Source: an uncultured Bacteroidales bacterium
Lineage (GTDB): Bacteria; Bacteroidota; Bacteroidia; Bacteroidales; UBA932
Reading direction: 5' to 3'
DNA length: 6,052 nt
Assembly (NCBI GenBank): GCA_946062035.1
Contig: CAMGTS010000083.1
Location: 1-6,052 of the forward strand
Position numbers and translations under genes: made by a program. The notes below the pieces were generated by a model that worked only from the letters and a program-made list of their open reading frames with translations, had not been told where the DNA came from and did not search any database. Of this stretch, positions 1 to 5,891 are shown in pieces; the first letter of the stretch is position 1; each line of letters opens with the position of its first letter.

Positions 1-1
1 A

Positions 2-61
2 GCTTTTGGCGAATCGGTTAAAAGCATAATCGTTGAAATGGCATCATCGCAGACAAGGTAA
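2..61 (+). CDS. 3' end of an upstream gene, possibly an HxlR-type transcriptional regulator (partial)
   Basis: One frame is open from the window edge to a TAA at 59-61 and encodes 19 residues ending in the sequence GESVKSIIVEMASSQTR. The stop lies only 9 bases before the ygbA start, which suits an operon partner. The residue spacing (F-G-x-S-V-x-x-I-I-x-x-M) resembles the last helix of HxlR-family winged-helix regulators, where a 'LT..G.SL.PI...M' segment is common. That is recall from family patterns on a very short fragment, so the family is a guess; that this is the end of a real gene is more likely than not. Confidence 0.4.
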   Translation, partial: AFGESVKSIIVEMASSQTR

Positions 62-70
62 TATAACAAT

Positions 71-373
71 ATGATGGTAAAGCGTATAGAAGAGGAAAAG
101 AATGTCGTAGAGCAAATGGTTCGCTTGTACTGCCAGAAGAAGGAGGGCAATTCAAGTCTGTGTCCCGCTTGCCATGAATTGCTGATGTATGCAAGGGAAA
201 GGCTCGACCATTGCAAATTCGGTAGTGACAAGCCCACCTGTAAAAAGTGCCCCATACATTGTTATCGTCCGGATATGAGGATGCGGATTAAATCAATTAT
301 GCGATGGGCCGGTCCGAGAATGCTTTTTTACCATCCTGTTTCAGCTATAAAACATTTATTGAGAGAATTTTAG
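71..373 (+). CDS. ygbA: YgbA-family cysteine-rich protein (nitrous oxide-stimulated promoter family)
   Basis: This 100-residue protein matches the small family that includes E. coli YgbA (Pfam YgbA_NO). Seven cysteines are seen: C21, C31 and C34 (CPAC), C48, then C57, C60 and C64 in the family hallmark TCKKCPIHCYRP followed by R70. The regular CxxC and CxxxC spacing suggests metal or Fe-S binding, which is inference. The biochemical role is not known to me; the E. coli gene is tied to nitrosative stress through NsrR control. There is no signal peptide or clear membrane segment, so it is probably cytoplasmic. The length is normal for the family. Two adjacent ATG codons (71 and 74) could both serve as start. 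It begins 9 bases after the preceding stop, so it is probably co-transcribed with that gene. Confidence 0.85.
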   Translation: MMVKRIEEEKNVVEQMVRLYCQKKEGNSSLCPACHELLMYARERLDHCKFGSDKPTCKKCPIHCYRPDMRMRIKSIMRWAGPRMLFYHPVSAIKHLLREF

Positions 374-473
374 GTTAATACTAATGTACTGCAAGTCGAG
401 GGCATAAGAATAGTTTCAGCCATTATTCTGCCGAGGCGCAACGCATGTACGCCAATGGCAAAACTTATATTAG

Positions 474-1004
474 ATGAACGCACAGGAATACATACAAGAA
501 ACAAAGCGGTTGGCTATCCGCAAACTCACTCACAATGATTTAGAGGCGTTGTTTGCGATCATGAGCAAGCCGGAGGTGATGTACGCATGGGAACATGGTT
601 TCAGCGAAGAGGATGTGCGGACATGGATAGATCGACAGCTTGTGCGATATACAAACGACGGTATAGGATATTTCGCCGTAGTACTAAAAGAAAGCGGACA
701 GCTTATAGGTCAGGCAGGGCTTATGGAAACCACTATGAACGGAAAAGGCGTTGTTGAGCTTGGCTACATATTTGACGACTCATACTGGCACAACGGTTAT
801 GCGACAGAAGTCGCTGAATCTCTTATAGCCTATGCTTTCGAAAAGTTGGAGTTGCCGGCTGTGTATTGTAGTATACGCCCTGAAAATAAGGCTTCTATCC
901 GAGTGGCGGAACGACTTGGCATGAAACCGTGCGGTAGTCATATAGTCGTTTACCGAGGAAAAGAAATGCCACACAACATATATAGATTGGGCAAATCACG
1001 ATAG
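474..1004 (+). CDS. GNAT-family N-acetyltransferase, RimJ/RimL-like
   Basis: The 176-residue product has the layout of the Acetyltransf_3 (RimJ/RimL) branch of GNAT enzymes, which move an acetyl group from acetyl-CoA to an amine. The N-terminal strand has the usual 'ET.RL.IR.LT..D...LF.I' pattern at residues 9-29. A central strand VVELGYIF (93-100) leads into the acetyl-CoA pyrophosphate loop around HNGYATE (106-112). The C-terminal motif ENKASIRVAERLGM (137-150) is the typical N-x-x-S helix. The substrate cannot be read from the sequence: ribosomal proteins, drugs and small amines are all possible for this branch. The start is firm, because an in-frame TAG sits directly before the ATG. A 100-base spacer separates it from ygbA, and no clear promoter is seen there. 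Confidence 0.9.
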   Translation: MNAQEYIQETKRLAIRKLTHNDLEALFAIMSKPEVMYAWEHGFSEEDVRTWIDRQLVRYTNDGIGYFAVVLKESGQLIGQAGLMETTMNGKGVVELGYIFDDSYWHNGYATEVAESLIAYAFEKLELPAVYCSIRPENKASIRVAERLGMKPCGSHIVVYRGKEMPHNIYRLGKSR

Positions 1005-1043
1005 AACAAGAAACGCAGCTATGCGCTGACACGAGAATTGCAT

Positions 1044-1051
1044 TACTTTTG
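1044..1051 (+). promoter_or_regulatory. Candidate Bacteroidota -7 box for the EFR1-like gene
   Basis: TACTTTTG fits the Bacteroidota -7 consensus TAnnTTTG exactly and lies 47 bases before the ATG at 1099. No TTTG-like -33 element is seen at the expected distance upstream, so this is a half-supported promoter. If used, transcription would start near 1058 with a leader of about 40 bases. Confidence 0.35.
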
Positions 1052-1098
1052 TCGGTAGTAAACATCAAATTGAACCATCTATTAACAATTCTGCCCTT

Positions 1099-1929
1099 AT
1101 GAAAATATACAATATCTGTTTTTCCCCTACCGGGACTTCGGCCAAAGTCTCTGAAGCCGTGTCGCATGGCATAGCAGAGAGAATTGACGGGTGCGAAATT
1201 GTGAATTGCGATTATACACGCTCAAGCAAAAGCGTCAAAGTCAACGCTGAGGATATCGCAGTCATAGCTGCGCCGGTATATGGCGGGCATTTTGCGCCAC
1301 CGGCACGGAAGCGTCTTGAAGCGATATGCGGTTCAGGCGCTAAATGCGTTGTGATAGCGGTTTATGGGAACAGGGCTTTTGAAAAAGCCGTATCAGAGAT
1401 GATGGAATTTTCAAAAGAGCGGGGATTTACGCCTGTAGCGGCCGCCACATTCATAGGAGAACATTCGTATTCAACCGCAAGCACCCCTATCGCCGCCGGA
1501 CGGCCTGACGAGAAAGACCTGCTCATAGCCCAAAGGTTCGGCAATCAGGTAGGAGAAAGAATAGTTGCCGGTATCTCGAACGAAGTTGATGCATCCGAAA
1601 TGCTTGATGAACCGTCGCCAGAACAAAGTCTGCGCTATTTCAAAGAATTTATAATCTGCTATCAGAAAATGCAGTCAGAGACACCTCGGAGCTATCTTCC
1701 GGAAGTTGATAAGGAGCGTTGTACCAACTGCGGCACTTGCGCTCAGGTATGCCCGACGGGCGCAATCTCAGCTGACAACTTAGAATTAGATGCCACTAAG
1801 TGCATAAAGTGCTGCGCATGCGTGAAAGCCTGCCCGGAGCAAGCACGAACTTTCTTCACCCCATTCGCCAAGCCCCTTTCAGAAAATTTCAACGCCCGCA
1901 AGCAACCTAAGTTCGTGATCGCAGGATAA
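1099..1929 (+). CDS. EFR1-type flavodoxin / 4Fe-4S ferredoxin fusion protein
   Basis: The 276-residue product joins a flavodoxin-like domain (about residues 1-165) to a C-terminal double-cluster ferredoxin domain (about 200-250). The N-terminus has the FMN-phosphate loop SPTGTSAK (9-16), and APVYGGHFAP (58-67) is the second flavin-contact loop. Two classical CxxCxxCxxxCP motifs follow: C208, C211, C214, C218 and C235, C238, C241, C245, enough to ligate two 4Fe-4S clusters. The layout fits EFR1-family proteins, which are thought to pass electrons between an FMN and Fe-S clusters; the physiological partner is unknown. There is no signal peptide, so the protein is cytoplasmic. The length is normal for the family. 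The next gene on this strand, the antitoxin, begins 146 bases on and probably has its own promoter. No terminator is obvious after the stop. Confidence 0.92.
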   Translation: MKIYNICFSPTGTSAKVSEAVSHGIAERIDGCEIVNCDYTRSSKSVKVNAEDIAVIAAPVYGGHFAPPARKRLEAICGSGAKCVVIAVYGNRAFEKAVSEMMEFSKERGFTPVAAATFIGEHSYSTASTPIAAGRPDEKDLLIAQRFGNQVGERIVAGISNEVDASEMLDEPSPEQSLRYFKEFIICYQKMQSETPRSYLPEVDKERCTNCGTCAQVCPTGAISADNLELDATKCIKCCACVKACPEQARTFFTPFAKPLSENFNARKQPKFVIAG

Positions 1930-1943
1930 AGATCACACGAGAA

Positions 1944-1976
1944 TTTGTATTGGTAAAGGCAATTTGCTATACTTTG
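1944..1976 (+). promoter_or_regulatory. Candidate hipBA promoter
   Basis: TTTG at 1944-1947 could be the -33 element, and TATACTTTG at 1968-1976 is a near match to the -7 box TAnnTTTG, with one extra base before TTTG. The two are 20 bases apart, close to the usual Bacteroidota spacing. The -7 part overlaps the left arm of the inverted repeat at 1968-1988, so a bound repressor would block it. The leader would be roughly 90 bases. A second weak candidate is TATATTTA at 2047-2054, closer to the start codon. Confidence 0.4.
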
Positions 1977-1988
1977 GGCTAAAGTATA
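1968..1988. promoter_or_regulatory. Inverted repeat, likely HipB operator
   Basis: Perfect 8-base arms, TATACTTT (1968-1975) and AAAGTATA (1981-1988), flank a 5-base centre GGGCT. Within the centre the bases at 1977 and 1979 are also complementary, so 9 of 10 positions per half-site match around base 1978. The half-site edges TATAC...GTATA recall the E. coli HipB operator type TATCC-N8-GGATA. The repeat lies 88 bases before the antitoxin start and on its candidate promoter. Binding by the XRE protein is inferred from this layout. Confidence 0.6.
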
Positions 1989-2075
1989 CATAGATTCAGT
2001 CTCCGTTAAAGAATTGTCGGAACTTTTTTCAGCCATCGATTTTTATTATATTTACACCATGATATTAGTAGTATT

Positions 2076-2435
2076 ATGGTAAATTCAAGTAATAATAACA
2101 GTATATTGTCTGTTTTAGAGAGCTTCACACTCGACGATTCTGATGATATCGCTCAGCAAGTAGCTGAAAATTTCCGCAAACGACGTGTGGAAAAAAATAT
2201 CACACGACAGCGCATTTCAGAACTGTCAGGAGTACCATTATCAACCATAGCACTATTCGAACAAAAAGGACTTATATCATTCAGATCGCTCGTAAAAATA
2301 GCGATGGCCTTGGGATATAGCTCCGATATAAAAGGTCTGTTCTCCAACGCAAAATTCAACACGATGGAAGAATTAGAATTAATCCGCAGAAAAAGCGGCA
2401 GCAAACGTGCATACGTAAAAAGCAAGAAGAAATGA
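2076..2435 (+). CDS. hipB: XRE-family antitoxin, HipB-like
   Basis: The 119-residue protein has one Cro/C1-type helix-turn-helix domain at about residues 30-82. The two HTH helices are visible as TRQRISELSG (43-52) and PLSTIALFEQKG (54-65), followed by the stabilising helix SLVKIAMALG (71-80). A polar N-terminal extension of about 25 residues precedes it, and a basic tail ends in KSKKK. HipB proteins dimerise, bind palindromes in their own promoter, and hold the HipA kinase inactive. Support here comes from the overlap with hipA (ATGA at 2432-2435) and the inverted repeat upstream. The ATG at 2076 is the first one available in the frame. The gene is richer in A than its neighbours. The HTH fold is clear; the antitoxin role rests on context. 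Confidence 0.88.
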   Translation: MVNSSNNNSILSVLESFTLDDSDDIAQQVAENFRKRRVEKNITRQRISELSGVPLSTIALFEQKGLISFRSLVKIAMALGYSSDIKGLFSNAKFNTMEELELIRRKSGSKRAYVKSKKK

Positions 2436-3556
2436 AAAGGACTGAACTTCTGAAAGTAATGTTTCACGGGCTGACGGTTGGCAAATTGTCGCTGTCACCA
2501 GATAATCGGCTGAATGTCTTTGAATATGATAAATCATGGATAGCCGAAGGTTTCAGTATCTCGCCACTCGAACTACCATTAAAGCCAGGAATTTTCATTG
2601 CCAAACCACAGCCATTTTATGGCAACTTCGGAATTTTCGAGGACAGCTTGCCAGACGGATACGGGCGATATCTCCTTCGCAAAGCATTGCTCCGAAAAGG
2701 AATAAATGATTCTGATCTATCATCATTGGACAGGCTCGCATTTGTCGGCGATAATGGAATGGGCGCACTAACCTATTCTCCGGCAATTAATCTTGAATCC
2801 GAAGAGCAGATAAGCGATTTCGACAAATTGCAACAAATCGCATTCGAAGTGTTAAATGAAAAACAGGACAACGATGCAGGGTTGCTGCTGTACAATAGCG
2901 GGAACAGCGGCGGGGTACGTCCCAAAGTCGTGTGTTCGGGTGATGACGGGCATTGGATTGTCAAATTCCGTCACATCTACGATCCAATTGACAAAGGGAT
3001 TCAGGAATATCGCTATAATGAAGCAGCAAGACAATGTGGGATTACAGTTCCCGATTTCAAACTTGTCAACGGGAGATATTTCGCTTCACGGAGATTTGAT
3101 ATTGATAGCGAAGGCAAGCGTATCCACACAGCTACTGCAGGGGGGCTCTTGGGTATATCAATACAAGAGCCTTATTTAGATTACTCTAATCTTTTATCAC
3201 TCACAGGTTATATAACCCAAAGCAAAGACGATGTGGAGCAGATGTACCGTAGGATGTTGTTCAATTATATTACAAACAATAAAGACGATCACTGCAAAAA
3301 TTTCAGCTTCTATGTGATTAAGGATATCGATACGGGAGATTGGCGTTGGCGACTTGCACCGGCATACGATCTTACGCTATGCACTGAGGGGTATAACGGC
3401 GAGCACGCAACCTCAGTAAATGGCTCAGGCCACCCAAAACTAACCGATTTTATCGCTGTCGGCACAAAAATCAAACTGTCCTCGACTCGTTGCCATGAAT
3501 TAATCGAAGAAATCCGCTCCGGCTGCGCGAAAAACGGCTTGGTTCAACCAAGGTAA
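2432..3556 (+). CDS. hipA: HipA-family serine/threonine kinase toxin
   Basis: The 374-residue protein has the two HipA parts: an N-terminal subdomain (Couple_hipA / HipA_N, about 8-115, with the FEDSLPDGYGR motif at 69-79) and a kinase domain (HipA_C, about 150-365). Visible active-site parts are the glycine-rich loop GNSGGVRPK (157-165), the likely ATP-binding K178 in WIVKF, the catalytic loop NKDDHCKN (283-290, with D285 as probable base) and the Mg-binding D313 in APAYDL. HipA kinases phosphorylate aminoacyl-tRNA synthetases (GltX in E. coli) and arrest growth until bound by HipB; the target here is not known. The ATG overlaps the antitoxin stop, so translation is probably coupled. The protein is shorter than E. 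coli HipA (440 residues) but complete in motifs. In the loop, an asparagine (N158) seems to stand where E. coli has the autophosphorylated serine. The extreme C-terminus may be altered. Confidence 0.93.
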   Translation: MKRTELLKVMFHGLTVGKLSLSPDNRLNVFEYDKSWIAEGFSISPLELPLKPGIFIAKPQPFYGNFGIFEDSLPDGYGRYLLRKALLRKGINDSDLSSLDRLAFVGDNGMGALTYSPAINLESEEQISDFDKLQQIAFEVLNEKQDNDAGLLLYNSGNSGGVRPKVVCSGDDGHWIVKFRHIYDPIDKGIQEYRYNEAARQCGITVPDFKLVNGRYFASRRFDIDSEGKRIHTATAGGLLGISIQEPYLDYSNLLSLTGYITQSKDDVEQMYRRMLFNYITNNKDDHCKNFSFYVIKDIDTGDWRWRLAPAYDLTLCTEGYNGEHATSVNGSGHPKLTDFIAVGTKIKLSSTRCHELIEEIRSGCAKNGLVQPR

Positions 3557-3588
3557 GGCAGCGTTTTAAAATAATTTGCAAACCGAAA

Positions 3589-3617
3589 GCAGAGAAACGT
3601 CTCGACAATTTCTCTGC
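3589..3617. terminator. Stem-loop between convergent hipA and hisIE, possible terminator
   Basis: GCAGAGAAA (3589-3597) and TTTCTCTGC (3609-3617) form a perfect 9-bp stem with an 11-base loop. It lies 33 bases after the hipA stop and 44 bases after the hisIE stop. On the minus strand the stem is followed by TTTCGGTTT, a weak U-rich run, so termination of the his transcript is the better fit. On the plus strand no T tract follows. The stem is real; its function is inferred. Confidence 0.45.
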
Positions 3618-3660
3618 AGAGGTGCAGCAATTATATGACGAAGTCTAAAATACGAACAGC

Positions 3661-4269
3661 CTACGGATGCCTCTTCAGCAGCTCCTGCTCGATGTCAGGG
3701 AGGGAAACGTTCATCTGCTCCATAAGGACGAGCAGATGGTAGATGAGATCGGAGGCTTCGTAGACAAAACGGCTGCGGTTTCCGTCTACCGCCTCTATAA
3801 CAGTTTCAGCGGCCTCTTCCCCTACTTTCTTGGCGATTGTCTTCACTCCCTTTATAAAGAGTTTTGTGGTATAGGAACCTTCTGGAAGTTCAGAATGGCG
3901 GCGCTTGACAAGTGCGCTCAGGCTCCTCACAAACCCCTCTGAGTCAGGAGTGTCGAAGCACGATACGGTTCCCCTATGGCAAGTCGGACCGGCAGGGTCA
4001 GCCTTTATCAGCAGGGTATCAGAATCGCAATCCGAATACATCTCCTTGACCGTGAGGAAATTGCCCGAAGTCTCCCCTTTGGTCCAAAGCTTCTGCCTGG
4101 TGCGGCTGAAAAATGTTACGTGGCCACTTGCGACTGTCATGTCGAAAGCCTCTCTGTTCATATAGCCGAGCATCAATATACGCAAAGTGGTTGCGTCCTG
4201 TATGATTACAGGGAGAAGTCCATCTGCGCACTTCTGCAGATTAAAGCTGTCAAATGTCAAGTTGTTCAT
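3661..4269 (-). CDS. hisIE: Bifunctional phosphoribosyl-AMP cyclohydrolase / phosphoribosyl-ATP pyrophosphatase
   Basis: This 202-residue fusion carries out the second and third steps of histidine synthesis: PR-ATP to PR-AMP (HisE half) and opening of the adenine ring to ProFAR (HisI half). The HisI domain (about 1-110) shows SRTRQKLWTKGETSGN (55-70), DCDSDTLL (80-87) and C81, C97 and C104, the zinc cysteines expected of this metal enzyme. The HisE domain (about 115-200) shows the metal-binding helix VGEEAAETVIEA (149-160) and D174 in SDLIYHLL. Length and fusion are usual for Bacteroidota and enterobacteria. Its ATG overlaps the hisF stop by ATGA, so translation is probably coupled. It is the last gene of the his cluster here, ending toward the stem-loop at 3589-3617. 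Confidence 0.97.
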   Translation of the reverse strand: MNNLTFDSFNLQKCADGLLPVIIQDATTLRILMLGYMNREAFDMTVASGHVTFFSRTRQKLWTKGETSGNFLTVKEMYSDCDSDTLLIKADPAGPTCHRGTVSCFDTPDSEGFVRSLSALVKRRHSELPEGSYTTKLFIKGVKTIAKKVGEEAAETVIEAVDGNRSRFVYEASDLIYHLLVLMEQMNVSLPDIEQELLKRHP

Positions 4270-5024
4270 ATTCTGATAGGTATTCCTTTGGCCACAAGCC
4301 TTGATTTAAGTTCTGATATGGAGATTTGATTATAATGGAAAATGCTTGCCGCAAGCGCCGCGTCAGCACATCCGGGGCGAAGCACTTCCGCTATGTCTTC
4401 AACGCTTCCCGCCCCTCCAGATGCGATCAGAGGAATAGAAAGCCGCTCCGCCAACGCAGTGTACACATCGCAAGGGTAGCCGTGTTTTGTGCCGTCGTGG
4501 TTCATTGAGGTAAACAATAGTTCGCCCGCTCCCCTGTCCTGAACCTCACCTGCCCAGCTGAAAAGCTCCTTGTCGGACATCTTCTTGCCGCCGTGTGTGG
4601 TAACATGCCAGATGCCGTCATCGCAAAGGCGTGCATCTATCGCAGCCACGACAAACTGAGAGCCGTATCTTTCGGCTATTTCCGAAATAAGCTCCGGCCT
4701 TGCGACAGCGGCGCTGTTGACGGTTATCTTATCCGCACCCGAATCGAGCAGACGGGATGCATCTTCAAGAGTGGAGATACCTCCCCCGACTGTAAACGGG
4801 ATGTTTATCCTGTCCGCAATCCTCTCTACCAGAGCCGCAAATGTGCTTCTCCCCTCAAGAGTTGCGCTTATGTCCAAAAATACCAATTCGTCAGCACCCT
4901 CCGCCGCATAACGTGCTCCAAGTTCCACAGGGTCACCCACATCGGCAAGCCCCTCGAAGTTAATGCCCTTTACGGTGCGTCCGTCTTTGACATCCAAGCA
5001 TGGTATGAGTCTCTTCGCAAGCAT
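4266..5024 (-). CDS. hisF: Imidazole glycerol phosphate synthase, cyclase subunit HisF
   Basis: The 252-residue protein is a (beta/alpha)8 barrel that uses ammonia from HisH to turn PRFAR into imidazole glycerol phosphate and AICAR, linking histidine and purine synthesis. The catalytic aspartates are D11 in PCLDVKDG and D130 in AAIDARL. Phosphate-binding loops are visible at TVGGGIS (78-84) and ASGGAGS (201-207), and NHDGTKHGY (175-183) is the conserved DGT loop. The length is normal and the N-terminus MLAKRLIPCLD is the standard family start. It begins 4 bases after the hisA stop and ends in an ATGA overlap with hisIE, so all three genes are almost surely on one transcript. Confidence 0.98.
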   Translation of the reverse strand: MLAKRLIPCLDVKDGRTVKGINFEGLADVGDPVELGARYAAEGADELVFLDISATLEGRSTFAALVERIADRINIPFTVGGGISTLEDASRLLDSGADKITVNSAAVARPELISEIAERYGSQFVVAAIDARLCDDGIWHVTTHGGKKMSDKELFSWAGEVQDRGAGELLFTSMNHDGTKHGYPCDVYTALAERLSIPLIASGGAGSVEDIAEVLRPGCADAALAASIFHYNQISISELKSRLVAKGIPIRI

Positions 5025-5028
5025 AATA

Positions 5029-5829
5029 TCAATAATTTGTATTGTTTAGAGGGTTGGGCAAATCTTCGCCACGACTCTGCATGACTGATGCTGTCCGTTC
5101 TTCCTCTCCAACTCTGCTATGTACCGACATCAGCTCTTTGAGACTGATGCGTCCCTCATAGAGAGCCTTGCCAACAATTATCCTCGGCATTCCGATAGCA
5201 GCAAGCTCCTCTATATGAGCCATATTTCCTATTCCTCCCGAAGCGGTGAAGATAACATCAGGGCAGGCCGAGATGAGCCTTTTGTAGAGGTCTATATCCG
5301 GTCCTGAGAGTGTGCCGTCACGGGATATTTCAGTACATATAGCCTGACGCAGTCCCGGAAGGCGCCCGATAAGGGCTTCAATCGTAAGCTCAGTTGATTC
5401 GAGCCACCCGTTCACGGCTATCTTGCCGCCTCGTACATCCGCTCCGAGCACAATCTTGTCTCCTCCGTATTTGGCTATCCACCAGGACATTGTCTCAGGA
5501 TATCTGGCTGCGAGGCTTCCTACGACCGCATAGCTTGCTCCTGCGTTGAAAATATCATTCAGCGCCCCTTCGCTCTTGATTCCTCCGCCCCACTCGATAC
5601 GTGCGCAGCCCACAGCCGCCATTTTCTCTAAGGACTTAAGGTTATGAGGATTGGAAGCCTTAGCGCCGTCTAAGTCAACTACATGGATACGGGTAAACCC
5701 GTGATCGACACACCGCCTGACCATATCGGCAGGGTCAACATCGTATATCGAGCATCTATTGTAGTCTCCCTCTGTAAGGCGCACGCAACGCCCTTCTATT
5801 ATATCTATCGCAGGAACAATCTCAGTCAT
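5029..5829 (-). CDS. hisA: Phosphoribosylformimino-AICAR ribotide isomerase HisA, with extended C-terminus
   Basis: HisA isomerises ProFAR to PRFAR, the substrate of HisF, by an Amadori rearrangement in a (beta/alpha)8 barrel. The acid-base aspartates are seen as D9 in PAIDIIEG and D131 in LGADVRGG. EWGGGIKS (79-86) and TASGGIG (195-201) are the phosphate loops, and SRDGTLSGPD (169-178) is the conserved DGT loop. The start is fixed by an in-frame TGA three codons upstream. The protein has 266 residues, about 25 more than the usual 240-245. The extra part after KELMSVHSRV is polar and low in hydrophobic residues and has no recognised motif. It is separated from hisH by 62 bases and from hisF by 4. 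Confidence 0.97.
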   Translation of the reverse strand: MTEIVPAIDIIEGRCVRLTEGDYNRCSIYDVDPADMVRRCVDHGFTRIHVVDLDGAKASNPHNLKSLEKMAAVGCARIEWGGGIKSEGALNDIFNAGASYAVVGSLAARYPETMSWWIAKYGGDKIVLGADVRGGKIAVNGWLESTELTIEALIGRLPGLRQAICTEISRDGTLSGPDIDLYKRLISACPDVIFTASGGIGNMAHIEELAAIGMPRIIVGKALYEGRISLKELMSVHSRVGEEERTASVMQSRGEDLPNPLNNTNY

Positions 5830-5891
5830 AGGAACTCAGGATATAAGTTTGAATCTCATTGCAATCTCGCTATAAGCTCATTAACAAGTCT

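Noticed and set aside
375..536. A second open frame across the ygbA-GNAT spacer running into the GNAT gene
   Set aside because: It overlaps the GNAT N-terminus, which has clear family residues, and its own translation looks unlike protein.
895..1167. A minus-strand 90-codon frame across the GNAT-EFR1 spacer
   Set aside because: It runs antisense into both genes and shows no domain.
2002..2029. TCCG/CGGA mini-stem followed by six T's upstream of hipB, as a terminator or attenuator
   Set aside because: The stem has only 4 bp with a 12-base loop, too weak to call.
2856..3179. A 107-codon plus-strand frame inside hipA
   Set aside because: It overlaps the HipA kinase domain, including the loop and ATP lysine, and has no recognisable features.
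2076..3556. Tripartite HipBST system
   Set aside because: HipBST splits the HipA N-terminal subdomain into a separate HipS. Here that subdomain is fused at residues 8-115 of the kinase, so this is an ordinary two-gene HipBA.
4593..5084. A 163-codon plus-strand open frame opposite hisF and hisA
   Set aside because: It lies wholly antisense to well-matched his genes and its translation shows no family motif; it is a shadow of their codon pattern.
5830..5891. An internal promoter in the 62-base hisH-hisA spacer
   Set aside because: No TAnnTTTG or TTTG pair is seen on the minus strand; read-through from upstream his genes is the simpler view.
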